A stretch of DNA of 64,000 bases from Leptolyngbya sp. SIO1E4 (GCA_010672825.2 JAAHFU020000002.1:1066001-1130000); one strand, 5' to 3'. Shown: positions 53,684-63,849, counted from the first letter of the stretch. Made by a program: numbers and translations. Notes: a model not told the origin generated them from the sequence alone.

Positions 53684-55591
53684 ATGGATAAGCAATCAGA
53701 GAAACCTGATCTTCAGTCTAAGAAAACAAAACTGTGGCTGGGGCAGTTAGGATTTTTTTGTTTTGGCCTCGGTGCGGTGACCTCAACGCTGGTGGCGTTC
53801 AATATCCGGATTCCGTTTAGTTGGGATATGGCTGCCTCAGCAACTCCAGAAGTTGCCAGTGTTGGGCTCATTGCGCTTGAATCAAGTGTCCAAGGATTTG
53901 GTGCCTTTCCCCGAGAAGTTTCTTCGAGCCATTTGTGTTTACCCCCCAGCGGTGCCCAAAATACTGAATCCGCTGCGCTGCCTGTGGCCCAGGTAGTGAA
54001 TGAGGGGGATCTGGTGACGGCTACACTGCAAGGGTTCCAACAAGGGATAAACCCTGATTTTGTCGAGCAATTAGGAGCGGCTCCCTGGCCAGACCTCCAT
54101 GAAATGGCCCGTGAAGCGCGGGTGCCTATTTTGATGTATCACGATGTTTTAGAAGAAAAAGAAGTCTTCTTTGACGTCACCGTCGAAGAACTTAAGGAAC
54201 ACTTTTCTAGAATTAAAGCGGAAGGGTTGACCCCCATTACATTTGATCAGCTGATCCATCACCTCCGAACAGGGACAGCTTTACCCCCCAAGCCAGTTTT
54301 GCTCACCTTTGATGACGGCTACGAGGGGCACTATACTCACGTCTATCCTCTATTGAAAGAATATGAGTATCCAGCGGTATTTTCTCTGTTTACAGGGAAA
54401 CTGGATGGGGAGGTTGCTGGACGCTCTACGGTGACGTGGGAACAGGCTCAAGAAATGGCTGCTGATCCACTGATTACAATTGCCTCCCATAGCGTTACAC
54501 ATCCTGCCGATCTACGCCAGGTAACCGATGAGGTCCTGCGCCACGAAGTGGTTACGTCTAAAGCACGGCTAGAGGAAAAATTAGGTATTCCTATTCGCTA
54601 CTTTACCTATCCAGCTGGGTACTACGATGATCGCGTGGCTGAGGCAGTTAAGGCTGCCGGATACGAGGCTGCCCTCACGATGAGTAATCAAGAAGACTGG
54701 TTTGCCGGTGAATCCGAAAGCCTACTGGAACTTGGGAGGTTTGGTCAGTCTCAGCTTGAGGCTGTTATTCCTGAGGCATGGGAAGGCTTAGCATTACCCG
54801 TGGCGACCCAAGACACTTTTGATTTTTCCTCCCCGATTCGGGTGATGAGGCAGCTAGAGACAGAGGAAGTTCCCTTGGCATTTATCACCGGGGGGCGTCC
54901 AGTGACCGTGCATGCGGAGAGTCGTTATCAGCTAGTGGATATTTTGGAGAGAACCAATGCGATCGCTGCTGTCGATGGAGGGTTCTTTTCACTGAAATAT
55001 TTAGATTCCAACGTTATGATTGGGCCTGTTTTGAGTCAGGCTACCCAAACCTTTGTGCCCGGTAATGTGACTGAAAATCCTTTACTCAACGGCAGACCCT
55101 TGGCGCTGATTAGCCCAGATGAAGTCAGATTTGTGCCCTTTGATGCTGTGACCCACAACACCCTGCAAGGTATCCAGGCAGAAATGGTGAACGTTACCGA
55201 TGCCTTTGTTGGGGCAGCCTGGCTGGTAAGGGACGGGGAACCTCAATCTGCTGAATCGTTTGGAACTCTATTTGATTTTGATGCTTACCGACACCGCGCT
55301 TTTTGGGGGATTAACAAGGCCGGGCAGCCGGTCATCGGTGTCACAAAAGGCCGGGTTGATTCCGTCACCCTAGGGGAACTGCTTCATCAGGTAGGGTTCC
55401 GAGATGCCATGATGGTGGATTCTGGAGCCAGCACTTCTTTGGCTTACCAAGAAGAGTCGCTTGTTGACTATACTCCTAGGCCTGTGCCTCACCTGGTTGC
55501 TTTGCTCTCTGGGGAAGAGTCCAATGGAACTTGCCCCCTGGTTTTTGAGGCGGCACCGAGTTATGAAGACGAGTGGAGTGCTTCTTGGTAG
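53684..55591 (+). CDS. Polysaccharide deacetylase - phosphodiester glycosidase (NAGPA) fusion
   Basis: A 635-aa protein. It has an N-terminal membrane anchor (LGFFCFGLGAVTSTLVAF). A carbohydrate esterase 4 domain (about 145-360) shows PILMYHD, TFDDGY (catalytic Asp pair), HSVTHP (metal His pair) and FTYPAGYYDD. A C-terminal NAGPA domain (about 400-620) is marked by AFITGGRPVTVHA, AVDGGFFS, GVTKGRVDSVTLGEL and VDSGASTSLAY. The CE4 part probably removes N-acetyl groups from a glycan. The NAGPA part cleaves or modifies GlcNAc-1-phosphodiester or other sugar bonds. The protein is likely extracytoplasmic and acts in cell-surface polysaccharide metabolism. The ATG at 53684 has AGAGGG 6 bp upstream. 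The end overlaps the convergent GDPD gene by 116 bp. Confidence 0.88.
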   Translation: MDKQSEKPDLQSKKTKLWLGQLGFFCFGLGAVTSTLVAFNIRIPFSWDMAASATPEVASVGLIALESSVQGFGAFPREVSSSHLCLPPSGAQNTESAALPVAQVVNEGDLVTATLQGFQQGINPDFVEQLGAAPWPDLHEMAREARVPILMYHDVLEEKEVFFDVTVEELKEHFSRIKAEGLTPITFDQLIHHLRTGTALPPKPVLLTFDDGYEGHYTHVYPLLKEYEYPAVFSLFTGKLDGEVAGRSTVTWEQAQEMAADPLITIASHSVTHPADLRQVTDEVLRHEVVTSKARLEEKLGIPIRYFTYPAGYYDDRVAEAVKAAGYEAALTMSNQEDWFAGESESLLELGRFGQSQLEAVIPEAWEGLALPVATQDTFDFSSPIRVMRQLETEEVPLAFITGGRPVTVHAESRYQLVDILERTNAIAAVDGGFFSLKYLDSNVMIGPVLSQATQTFVPGNVTENPLLNGRPLALISPDEVRFVPFDAVTHNTLQGIQAEMVNVTDAFVGAAWLVRDGEPQSAESFGTLFDFDAYRHRAFWGINKAGQPVIGVTKGRVDSVTLGELLHQVGFRDAMMVDSGASTSLAYQEESLVDYTPRPVPHLVALLSGEESNGTCPLVFEAAPSYEDEWSASW

Positions 55592-56591
55592 CCTTGAGGG
55601 ACTTTCTGTCTTTAAGGGCTGGGCCAATCAGGTCAATCCGATCAGTCCAAATACCACCCGCATAGTCTGAGGGGAGCCCTTTCAGTTGCTCAGGATCGTT
55701 GATACCTTGAGAAAACCCTTCGCCCCGATAGTGACCAATTAAGAAAACGCTCGTTCCTACCTGCTCCATCCGCTGGAGAAAGCGGTTGGGCCAACCCCAA
55801 AGCCAGGGGGCATAGTTGATTGGTAGCATCAGCATGCTTCGTTTGCAATTGGAAGGGACATAGCCAGTCCAGCCTAAGGCAGCGTACCGGATCAAACACT
55901 GCTTAAGTCGACGTGGCCAGAGCGTTCGAATCTGTGGCAGCTGTTCCCGGATGATGCTGACGGGATCAGGGGCACCGTAGACCATCATCTGGGCTTGACG
56001 CTTAGGTGGCAATGCTGCCAGTCGATGGGCAAGCAGCACTCCCTCGTTGGGGTCTTGGCTCTTCACGTTGATGATGAAATTTTGGTTCGGAAAAGTTGCC
56101 AGCACTGCTTTCAGTGAGGGCATCATGCCCTCACCACGCCCGCGAAATGGGTAGGTTTTCCCACCGTCAGACGTATAACCATAGCCAATATCGAGTGCCT
56201 GTAAGCCTGCCAGGGAGTGCTCGCGTGTCACCCCCGTGCCATTTGTACGGCAATCAACCGTCCAGTCGTGAAAGACAGCGAAGCGATCGTCAACAGTTGG
56301 GTGGACGTCAAATTCTACAATATCGGCCCCGTATGCGAATGCAGCTTCCATAGACGGGAGCGTGTTTTCGAGGTATTCGTGTGGTGTTGGCAGCATACGA
56401 GCGGCGGTACAGGTCTGGTTAGTGAGTCCTTGCCGATCAAAGTCTTGGCTTAAGCCCCGATGTGCCACCAAAATTGGGGCTGCCCCCAGGGGTTCAATTA
56501 GAAAAGATGAATTATTTAGATATACAAGTGCCGCTATTACAGCTATGGTGACAGCGATGAGTGGTCTAATCCTGAGGCGCCTCATTACCAT
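55476..56591 (-). CDS. Glycerophosphodiester phosphodiesterase-family protein
   Basis: A 371-aa protein with an N-terminal hydrophobic anchor (LIAVTIAVIAALVYLNNSSF) and a GDPD/PLC-like TIM barrel: VAHRGLSQDF (catalytic His), ENTLPSMEAAFAYGADIVEF, DVHPTVDDRFAVFHDWTVDC (metal-binding Glu/Asp and second His) and GGIWTDRIDLIGP near the end. It probably hydrolyses glycerophosphodiesters or related lipids in the periplasm. The last ~39 residues are basic and read antisense to the neighbouring fusion gene, so they may be a late extension rather than a conserved part. Confidence 0.88.
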   Translation of the reverse strand: MVMRRLRIRPLIAVTIAVIAALVYLNNSSFLIEPLGAAPILVAHRGLSQDFDRQGLTNQTCTAARMLPTPHEYLENTLPSMEAAFAYGADIVEFDVHPTVDDRFAVFHDWTVDCRTNGTGVTREHSLAGLQALDIGYGYTSDGGKTYPFRGRGEGMMPSLKAVLATFPNQNFIINVKSQDPNEGVLLAHRLAALPPKRQAQMMVYGAPDPVSIIREQLPQIRTLWPRRLKQCLIRYAALGWTGYVPSNCKRSMLMLPINYAPWLWGWPNRFLQRMEQVGTSVFLIGHYRGEGFSQGINDPEQLKGLPSDYAGGIWTDRIDLIGPALKDRKSLKATKKHSTRLHNSVPPQKPGGKFHWTLPQRAKQPGEAQA

Positions 56592-56716
56592 GCGTGGGAA
56601 CTGGTCTTCTCCTAAAGGTTGGATTAGTCGACATCCTGCCCCATCTACCCAGATCTATCCGTTAGAGCCATCAGATCTGTTAGATAACCTCAGTAATCTT
56701 AGTAATATTTAAACCC
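56592..56716. other. Short intergenic region
   Basis: 125 bp between the GDPD gene and the alpha/beta hydrolase gene on the same strand. It contains imperfect direct repeats AGTAATCTTAGTAAT at about 56693-56707. No terminator is clear. Confidence 0.3.
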
Positions 56717-57580
56717 TTAAAGCTGATCCGCTAAAAAGGTGTTTACGTGCTCAAGATAGATCTCTGGGGCTTCCAGCATTGGGAAATGCCCAGTCTTTGC
56801 AATTTCGATATATGCGATCGCCTGGGGGTTAATCGCTGCTGCCTGAGCCCCCAATTCAGCCGGAGTGATTTTATCGTATTGACCGGATATCAGTAGCGTT
56901 GGTACTGACAGTTGAGCAAACTCTTTAGGCATCACTTCCGTAGCTCGTTTGCTGACCGAGGTATAAATTGTTCCTAGGGCTACATCAAAATCAGCATCTA
57001 TAAAATCCTGCAGAAAGGCTTTCCGTTCAGAGGATGGAATTGGGCGGCTTAAGAATCTTGCCATGAAAAAACGAGACATCAGCGGAATCTGACTTAACCA
57101 CTGAGGACGAAACATCACAACATATCGTCCAAAGCGGTAAAAGGCTTCAAATGCCCGCTCATCGTATTCAAAAATACCGTTGCAGGTCAAGATGGCCTGT
57201 TTGACGCGATCGCGGTAACGATTCAAAAAAAACACAGCTACAGAGGCACCCATAGAGTGGGCATTCACCCAAATATTTTTTAACCCCAGGGTGTCAATAA
57301 GCCCTGACAGATCTTCTGCAAAGGTGTCTAACTCATACCCTCTGGATAGAGTCAAGGCTCGATTCTCAGCCGTTAACTGCGATCTCCCAAACCCTCGCAT
57401 GTCGTAAAGCAAGCAGTCAAACTTTGCGGCGATTGCTCGGGCTGTCGTACGCCAGTATCGAGAGGATCCTGCCCAACCGTGGATAAAAACCATCACTGGC
57501 TTCTCACCCCTGGAAGATGCCCCTGACTCAGTTATCCATTCATAGTAATGGTCAACGCCATTAACTTGAACATAGGACAT
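56717..57580 (-). CDS. Alpha/beta-fold hydrolase
   Basis: A 287-aa protein with the hydrolase fold: oxyanion-type HGWAGSSRYW near residue 34, DMRGFGRSQLT, the nucleophile elbow AHSMGAS (Ser109), a late SGQYDKITP Asp and KTGHFPMLEAP His. The elbow has Ala instead of the usual Gly before His. The substrate is unknown. Its ATG lies 2 bp after the clpX stop, so it is read with clpX and clpP, which hints at a housekeeping rather than scavenging role. Confidence 0.9.
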   Translation of the reverse strand: MSYVQVNGVDHYYEWITESGASSRGEKPVMVFIHGWAGSSRYWRTTARAIAAKFDCLLYDMRGFGRSQLTAENRALTLSRGYELDTFAEDLSGLIDTLGLKNIWVNAHSMGASVAVFFLNRYRDRVKQAILTCNGIFEYDERAFEAFYRFGRYVVMFRPQWLSQIPLMSRFFMARFLSRPIPSSERKAFLQDFIDADFDVALGTIYTSVSKRATEVMPKEFAQLSVPTLLISGQYDKITPAELGAQAAAINPQAIAYIEIAKTGHFPMLEAPEIYLEHVNTFLADQL

Positions 57581-57582
57581 CC

Positions 57583-58917
57583 TTAAGCAGACTCCGGCTT
57601 CGGCAACGAAGAGGGATGTAGGAGTAGCTCTGCAGTTGATCGCTTTTCAACCATTTCGCGAGTAATCATACAGCGCTTGACATCCTTGCGTGAAGGCAGC
57701 TCATACATCACGTCTAGCATCAGCTCTTCAACAATGCCTCGCAGAGCGCGGGCACCGGTTTTACGACGATACGCTTCTCGTGAGATTGCCCATACTGCAT
57801 CGGGCTTGAATTCAAGTTGCACATTGTCCATCCGCATCAGCTTCTGGAATTGCTTAAGCAGCGCATTCTTAGGCTCTGTCAAAATCGCCACCAGCATATC
57901 TTCATCTAGCGGATCTACAACCGAAATTGCTGGGATACGTCCAATAAACTCGGGGATCAAACCATACTTAACCAGATCCTGGGGTTCTAACTGCTTCAGG
58001 ACATCCGCCGTCCGCTGCTCACGGGAAACCTGGCTATCTCCTGGCTGAATAAACCCAATAGACTTCTTGCCGATGCGTTGCTCAACAGCCTTTTCTAAGC
58101 CTACAAACGCTCCCCCGCATATAAACAGAATATTGCTGGTGTCAATCTGGATACAATCTTGATAAGGATGCTTACGACCACCCTGAGGAGGTACGTTCGC
58201 AACAGTTCCTTCCAACATTTTCAGGAGTGCCTGCTGCACCCCTTCTCCAGAAACATCCCGAGTAATCGAGGGGTTTTCACTCTTGCGGGCAATTTTATCA
58301 ATCTCGTCGATGTAAATAATGCCTCGCTGGGCTTCCTCGACGTCTAGATCTGCAACCTGTAGTAGACGCAGCAGAATATTTTCAACGTCTTCACCGACGT
58401 AGCCTGCTTCAGTCAACGTGGTTGCATCCGCAACGGCAAAGGGAACATCCAAAATGTTGGCTAGTGTCTGGGCTAACAATGTTTTGCCAGATCCGGTTGG
58501 GCCAATTAGAAGAATATTGGACTTCTGAAGCTCAATGTTGTCATCGGCATTACTGCCTTTGCTTTGCAGATGACTAAGCCGCTTGTAGTGGTTGTAAACT
58601 GCTACAGAAAGCACCTTCTTGGCATCATCTTGACCAATCACATGCTCGTCGAGATACTTCTTGATCTCACGAGGTTTAGGAATTTGGTTCAAGGAAATTG
58701 GGGAGGGTGTTCGACGGCGCTCAGGTGGCTGTTCCCGGCGAGGAACTGACTGAGGAACCGTTGAACTTGAATCAAACAACTCCTCATCTAAAATTTCGTT
58801 ACATAAGTCAACACACTCATCGCAGATATATACCCCAGGGCCTGCAATTAGCTTTCGCACCTGTTCCTGGGACTTGCCGCAGAAGGAGCATTTAAGATGG
58901 GAGTCGTACTTTGACAT
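57583..58917 (-). CDS. clpX: ATP-dependent Clp protease ATPase subunit ClpX
   Basis: A 444-aa AAA+ unfoldase that delivers proteins to ClpP. The N-terminal zinc-binding domain has Cys10, Cys13, Cys32 and Cys35. Walker A is [15 protein letters not shown] and Walker B is [12 protein letters not shown]. The ClpP-binding loop region IGF ([10 protein letters not shown]) and the sensor II region [12 protein letters not shown] are present. The gene starts 9 bp after the clpP stop, and the alpha/beta hydrolase follows after 2 bp. Confidence 0.98.
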   Translation of the reverse strand: MSKYDSHLKCSFCGKSQEQVRKLIAGPGVYICDECVDLCNEILDEELFDSSSTVPQSVPRREQPPERRRTPSPISLNQIPKPREIKKYLDEHVIGQDDAKKVLSVAVYNHYKRLSHLQSKGSNADDNIELQKSNILLIGPTGSGKTLLAQTLANILDVPFAVADATTLTEAGYVGEDVENILLRLLQVADLDVEEAQRGIIYIDEIDKIARKSENPSITRDVSGEGVQQALLKMLEGTVANVPPQGGRKHPYQDCIQIDTSNILFICGGAFVGLEKAVEQRIGKKSIGFIQPGDSQVSREQRTADVLKQLEPQDLVKYGLIPEFIGRIPAISVVDPLDEDMLVAILTEPKNALLKQFQKLMRMDNVQLEFKPDAVWAISREAYRRKTGARALRGIVEELMLDVMYELPSRKDVKRCMITREMVEKRSTAELLLHPSSLPKPESA

Positions 58918-58926
58918 GGTTTCCCC

Positions 58927-59607
58927 TTATCGCAGTGCAGCAACTGACGCAGTATTGGGCAGCTCTTGTCTTTCAACCACTTGGTCAATCAGACCGTAAG
59001 CCCTAGCCTCTTCGGCAGACATATAAAAATCTCGCTCAGTGTCAGCCTCAATACGCTCCAGTGGTTGTGCCGTATGGTGAGCGATCAACTCGTTCAAGCG
59101 CTGCTTGTGATACAGGATCTCTCTGGCTTGGATCTCAATATCAACAGCTTGCCCCTGTGCTCCCCCAAGTGGTTGATGAATCATAATCCGAGAACTTGGG
59201 AGCGATAACCGCTTACCAGTTGCCCCCCCAGCAAGCAGGAAAGCACCCATACTGGCGGCCAAACCAAAACAGATTGTAACGACATCAGGGCGAATCTGCT
59301 GCATCGTGTCATAAATCGCCATGCCTGCTGTCACCGAACCGCCAGGAGAGTTGATGTAAAGCTGAACATCTTTCTCAGGATCTTCTGCATCCAGGAACAG
59401 GAGCTGCGCCACGATGGAATCGGCCACAGTATTATCCACGGGGGTTCCTAGGAAGACAATCCGCTCTCTCAACAGCCGCGAATAGATATCAAACGCCCTT
59501 TCTCCCCGACCAGATTGCTCTACCACCATGGGCAAAACATTCTGCGGAGTCTGGCTAAAAGAGCTGGTACTGGAGACGGAATAGTTAGTTAAAGATTGCA
59601 AGACCAT
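58927..59607 (-). CDS. clpP: ATP-dependent Clp protease proteolytic subunit ClpP
   Basis: A 226-aa serine peptidase forming the tetradecameric chamber. The catalytic triad is Ser119 ([10 protein letters not shown]), His144 (MIHQPLGG) and Asp193 (ERDFYMS). [18 protein letters not shown] is the usual handle region. It has an N-terminal extension of about 25 residues before the mature [14 protein letters not shown]. Cyanobacteria have several ClpP/R paralogues; this copy, next to clpX and tig, is the conserved one. Confidence 0.97.
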   Translation of the reverse strand: MVLQSLTNYSVSSTSSFSQTPQNVLPMVVEQSGRGERAFDIYSRLLRERIVFLGTPVDNTVADSIVAQLLFLDAEDPEKDVQLYINSPGGSVTAGMAIYDTMQQIRPDVVTICFGLAASMGAFLLAGGATGKRLSLPSSRIMIHQPLGGAQGQAVDIEIQAREILYHKQRLNELIAHHTAQPLERIEADTERDFYMSAEEARAYGLIDQVVERQELPNTASVAALR

Positions 59608-59952
59608 TCAATTGATTCTGACGCGAACTTTCAAAAGAATTTGAGCACTAAAGCTGAGTATTGCAACGGCAAATGCCGCCAACAAGTCTCCCAACCGTAG
59701 AAACGCAGTTGCCGATCAACCCAAGGCGAAATCTTCGCAGGTTGCCAGCAACTCTAACAACATTATGCCCCAAGGGTCAGGAAGACTGCTTGAACCGACT
59801 GGAACTGCATATATCGCATGGGCGACATACTCGTGCAAAGTTTAGAACAGATTCCCCATTATGGGGATAGGGCAGCTTCATTAAACTTTGAACTTTTCAA
59901 GCAATCCCGTCGGCATTGGGAAGAGGGCTCTGGCAGCCATAACGTTTGCAGA
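59608..59952. other. tig-clpP intergenic region
   Basis: 345 bp between tig and clpP on the minus strand. It contains TCCCCAT-T-ATGGGGA (59853-59867), a compact palindrome, and no credible gene. It may hold the clpP promoter and a weak tig terminator. Confidence 0.45.
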
Positions 59953-61407
59953 TTATTCTTCCTCAGCCGCGTTAACTTCAGTCGCGTCACTCTCCGTAGC
60001 ATCCTCCTCAATTGGCTCAGCTGCTGCTTCAACTATCTCAGCTGCTGCATCACTATCAGCCGCTGGGGCTGCGTCTGACTCAGCGGTCAATGTCCCCTCA
60101 GGAACCAGGTCAACGGTGTTTTTCTCCAACAGCCAGGTTAAGATCTTCTCTTGCAACAGTTCTTCATGGACGACTTCCTCAAGGCGCTCGTGATCGACTT
60201 CCTGGGGATTTTTGACCTCCTCCAGCATTTCGGCCATACGCGCTTTAACGTCCGTTTCTTCTACCTCAATAGACTCTTGTTTCGCGACTTCTCCCAGGGC
60301 CAAGGTGCGTCGCAACCGGCCTATCGCGTCTGGGCGAGAACGCTCCCGCATGTTTTCAACAATTTCAGGGGTTAGCAGCTTATTCACGTCGATGCCCTGG
60401 CGACTAAGCTGTACAGCTGCCTGAGATACCAAATGGTTGGCTTCACGCCGAATTAAGGTTTCTGGGATTTCGACCTCTAGTTGCTCCACCAGTACCTGCA
60501 GCAACGCTTCATGCTGATTGGCTTCTGTTTTCTCAGCCGCTTCTGTTTGATAGCGCTTCTCTAAAGATTCCTGTAGCTCTGCCAGAGTCTCAAATTCACT
60601 CACTTCTTGGGCAAAGTCATCATCCAGGTCAGGCAGCTCTTTTTCCTTAAGCTCTTTCAGTGTGACTGTGAAAAGGGCGGGCTTGCCTGCTAAGTCCTCT
60701 TGGGGATATTGCTCTGGGAAGGTTGCTGAAATGTCTTTGGTCTCATCCAGTGACATGCCGACAATGCCCTCAACAAACCCATCAATGAATCCACCGGGTT
60801 TGATTTCAAGCTGAAAATCCTCAGCGCTCCCCCCTTCGAATGCCTCATAGCTGCCATCGGCTTGTTGCGCTTTACCCGTAAAGTCAACAACAGCAACATC
60901 CTCCATTTGGGCCGGTCGGTCCTCTATCGGTACTAAGGTCGCCAGGTTCAGACGATACTGCTCTAGAACCTCATCAACTTGGCTCTGGTCATACTTAATT
61001 TCTTCCGCTTGAGTCGTGAGTTCCGTATAGCTGTTCAAGCTGACTTGAGGAGGGACGTCTACCGACGCTTGAAAAGTCAATGGTTCGCCTGGGGTGTATT
61101 GCTGGATTAATTCCTCAAACCCAGAGGTGAGCTGGTAGTTGCCAATCGCCTCAATTGATTCTTGTTTGATGGCTTGCTCGACGGCGTTCTGCACCAACTC
61201 TTCCAGAGCTGCAGCTTTAATTTGCATAGCGCCGAAGCGCTGCAAGAAGACTTGCCGAGGCACCTTACCCCGGCGAAATCCAGGGACGTTAGCCGTCTTG
61301 ATAAGTTTCTGTAGGACTTTCTCATATGTCTGCTTAGACATTTCAGAGGGGATTTCAATCTCGAGTCCTACCTGACTGTCGGGCAGCTGTTCCTGGGTAA
61401 CTTTCAT
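59953..61407 (-). CDS. tig: Trigger factor
   Basis: A 484-aa ribosome-associated chaperone with three domains. The N-terminal ribosome-binding domain has the signature GFRRGKVPRQVF (residues ~48-60). A FKBP-type PPIase domain lies around 150-250 (VDFTGKAQQADGSYEAFEGG, EIKPGGFIDGFVEGIVGM). The C-terminal helical chaperone arms occupy 250-430. The last 40 residues are an acidic Ala/Glu/Asp tail. The ATG at 61407 matches homologue starts (MKVTQEQLP); the longer ORF from 61542 is spurious. It precedes clpP-clpX and diverges from asd. Confidence 0.97.
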   Translation of the reverse strand: MKVTQEQLPDSQVGLEIEIPSEMSKQTYEKVLQKLIKTANVPGFRRGKVPRQVFLQRFGAMQIKAAALEELVQNAVEQAIKQESIEAIGNYQLTSGFEELIQQYTPGEPLTFQASVDVPPQVSLNSYTELTTQAEEIKYDQSQVDEVLEQYRLNLATLVPIEDRPAQMEDVAVVDFTGKAQQADGSYEAFEGGSAEDFQLEIKPGGFIDGFVEGIVGMSLDETKDISATFPEQYPQEDLAGKPALFTVTLKELKEKELPDLDDDFAQEVSEFETLAELQESLEKRYQTEAAEKTEANQHEALLQVLVEQLEVEIPETLIRREANHLVSQAAVQLSRQGIDVNKLLTPEIVENMRERSRPDAIGRLRRTLALGEVAKQESIEVEETDVKARMAEMLEEVKNPQEVDHERLEEVVHEELLQEKILTWLLEKNTVDLVPEGTLTAESDAAPAADSDAAAEIVEAAAEPIEEDATESDATEVNAAEEE

Positions 61408-61779
61408 GAAAAAATCCTGCTTGATTGATATCGTCGAACGGATAAATGTACTCCCCAGCCAGCGCTTTTGAAGATCGAGAAACTGAGGTATCCTTAAATT
61501 CACGCAGTTAGCTATCATACTGCATTTGAAAGATAAGTACACTCTTGAATAATCGTTTTCTGGGGTGAATGCTGCTGAGATGTCTGGGGGGCTAACGAGG
61601 TTTGTGAGTCTGAGCCGCCCTAGAGGTTGCTTGAGAGCCTTATTTGGGCTGTAAGTTCAGCCCATCAGCTCTGCTTGTGAATAGCATGGGTTTAACAAAC
61701 GTGTGGGTTGTTGCACAAGGCCAACTGACACTAAGGCCGACTGAAACGCTGGAATAAAGATTTCGTGGGGGAAAGGGCA
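61408..61779. other. Divergent tig-asd promoter region
   Basis: 372 bp. On the minus strand TATGAT (61512-61517) is a good -10 for tig, but no clear -35 lies at the right spacing. No gene. Confidence 0.4.
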
Positions 61780-62817
61780 TTGTCAGAGGGATATCGTGTT
61801 GCCATCGTTGGGGCCACTGGGGCCGTTGGAACTGAGCTGATTTCACTCTTAGAAGAGCGGCACTTCCCCGTCTCGGAGCTTAAACTGCTGGCGTCTCCTC
61901 GCTCTGCTGGCAAGGGGCTACTGTTCCGAAATCAAACGGTTGAGGTGCATCCCCTGGGCGATCGCGTTTTTGAAGATGTTGATATTGTTCTTGCTTCAGC
62001 CGGAGCTGGCATCTCCCGAGATTGGGCTCCCAAAGCTGCTGCTGCTGGAGCCGTGGTCATTGATAACTCCAGCGCCTTTCGGATGGATCCAGAAACCCCT
62101 TTGGTAGTACCTGAGGTTAACCCGCAAGCGGCTGCTCAGCACCAAGGCATTATTGCCAACCCCAACTGCACCACCATTTTGCTCGCGATAGCCATTTGGC
62201 CTCTGCATCAGGTGCATCCGATTCAGCGCATTGTTGTCTCGACGTATCAGTCGGCCAGCGGAGCTGGTGCCCAAGCTATGGAAGAAGTGAAGGCTCAGGC
62301 TGCAGCTATCCTCAATGGTACGGAACCTAAGACAGAGGCTTTTCCCTACCCTTTGGCATTTAATCTCTTTCCCCATAACTCTCCTTTAAATGACATCGGG
62401 TACTGTCAGGAAGAGATGAAAATGGTGAATGAAACCCGCAAGATTTTTGGGGTTTCTGATCTCCGCATTACGGCGACCTGTATTCGCGTCCCCGTTCTAC
62501 GGGCTCACTCAGAGTCCATTAACCTGGAGTTTGAGACGCCTTTTTCAGGTGAGCAAGCTCGATCAATCTTGTCAGAAGCACCGGGTGTTCGCTTAGTTGA
62601 AGATTGGCAGGCAAATTATTTTCCGATGCCAATAGATGCCAGTGGGCAGGATGCGGTGCTGGTAGGACGGATTCGTCAGGATTTGTCTCACCCTAATGCT
62701 CTAGAACTCTGGCTAAGCGGGGATCAGATTCGGAAAGGCGCAGCCCTGAATGCGGTTCAAATCGCTGAATTGTTAGTCGCTAAGCAGTGGTTGTCGTCGC
62801 CTGCGGTCTTGGCGTAA
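61780..62817 (+). CDS. asd: Aspartate-semialdehyde dehydrogenase
   Basis: A 345-aa enzyme reducing aspartyl phosphate to the semialdehyde, the shared precursor of lysine, threonine and methionine. NADP-binding VAIVGATGAVGTEL is at the start, the nucleophile is Cys130 in ANPNCTTI, and SAGAGISRDW and YQSASGAGAQAM are conserved. The TTG at 61780 is preferred, with GGGGGAAAGG upstream; GTG at 61765 is an alternative. It precedes dapA on the same strand, the next step towards lysine. Confidence 0.96.
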   Translation: MSEGYRVAIVGATGAVGTELISLLEERHFPVSELKLLASPRSAGKGLLFRNQTVEVHPLGDRVFEDVDIVLASAGAGISRDWAPKAAAAGAVVIDNSSAFRMDPETPLVVPEVNPQAAAQHQGIIANPNCTTILLAIAIWPLHQVHPIQRIVVSTYQSASGAGAQAMEEVKAQAAAILNGTEPKTEAFPYPLAFNLFPHNSPLNDIGYCQEEMKMVNETRKIFGVSDLRITATCIRVPVLRAHSESINLEFETPFSGEQARSILSEAPGVRLVEDWQANYFPMPIDASGQDAVLVGRIRQDLSHPNALELWLSGDQIRKGAALNAVQIAELLVAKQWLSSPAVLA

Positions 62818-62979
62818 CAGCGCTCGAATCAGTTCTGAGTTGGGCAAAATACTTCTGGTGTGCGAATATCGAGGTTGCTATCTTAAGTACAGTACGATTG
62901 GCTAGTTGCCTGGCATCTTTGTTCGGTTCACGGTTGACTTCTGTGCTTGCTACAATCGCTTAAAGAGGATTCAGAACGC

Positions 62980-63849
62980 GTGGGATATTTTGGACGAGTG
63001 TTGACGGCAATGGTGACTCCCTTTGGGGAGAACGGGGAGGTCAACTACTCGGTGGCTGAAAAGCTGGCAGCCCATCTCGCGGATAACGGTAGTGACGGCA
63101 TCGTTGTATGCGGCACGACTGGAGAGTCTCCGACCCTAACCTGGAAAGAAGAGTTCCAGCTGTATAAATGTGTCAAGCATGCCGTTGCTGGCAAAGCCAG
63201 GGTGATTGTCGGAACGGGTTCCAATTCTACTCAAGAGGCGATAGAAGCTACTTGCAAGGCGGCGACTCTCGATTTAGATGGTTCTTTGCAGGTTGTCCCT
63301 TACTACAACAAACCTCCACAAGAGGGGTTATTTTCTCACTTTCAGGCGATCGCTGAGGCGAGTCCTGATTTACCGCTTATGCTTTACAACATTCCTGGCC
63401 GCACAGGGTGTAGTTTATCTGTAGAGACGGTGGCCCGTTTAGCTGAGATTTCTAATATCGTGGCTATTAAAGAGGCCAGTGGTAGCCTTGACTATGTTAG
63501 CCAAGTGCGGGCAGCCACCCCCTTTTCCTTCTCTATCTATTCGGGAGATGACTCTTTAACGTTGCCATTACTGGCAGTGGGAGGATGTGGTGTTGTCAGC
63601 GTTGCGAGTCATTTAGTGGGTGATCGCCTGCAGGCTATGATTCGGGCTTTTGAATCTGGGCAAGTAAAAAAGGCAACCGAGGAGCATTTGAGCTTATTCC
63701 CCCTGTTTAAAGCCTTATTCCTCCAAACAAACCCCATTCCTGTAAAGGCGGCACTCTCCCTGAAAGGTTGGAATGTTGGTACTGTGCGTCCGCCGCTTGT
63801 GCCTGTCAGTGAATCGGTGAAGCAGGCACTCCAAAAGCTGTTGGCTTAG
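62980..63849 (+). CDS. dapA: 4-hydroxy-tetrahydrodipicolinate synthase
   Basis: A 289-aa aldolase condensing pyruvate with aspartate semialdehyde, first committed step to diaminopimelate and lysine. The Schiff-base Lys164 is in VAIKEASGS and Tyr136 in [18 protein letters not shown] supplies the Thr of the catalytic triad. The GTG at 62980 has AGAGGA 10 bp upstream and gives the usual start [14 protein letters not shown]; the longer ORF from 62947 (TTG) is less likely. It probably forms an operon with asd. Confidence 0.97.
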   Translation: MGYFGRVLTAMVTPFGENGEVNYSVAEKLAAHLADNGSDGIVVCGTTGESPTLTWKEEFQLYKCVKHAVAGKARVIVGTGSNSTQEAIEATCKAATLDLDGSLQVVPYYNKPPQEGLFSHFQAIAEASPDLPLMLYNIPGRTGCSLSVETVARLAEISNIVAIKEASGSLDYVSQVRAATPFSFSIYSGDDSLTLPLLAVGGCGVVSVASHLVGDRLQAMIRAFESGQVKKATEEHLSLFPLFKALFLQTNPIPVKAALSLKGWNVGTVRPPLVPVSESVKQALQKLLA

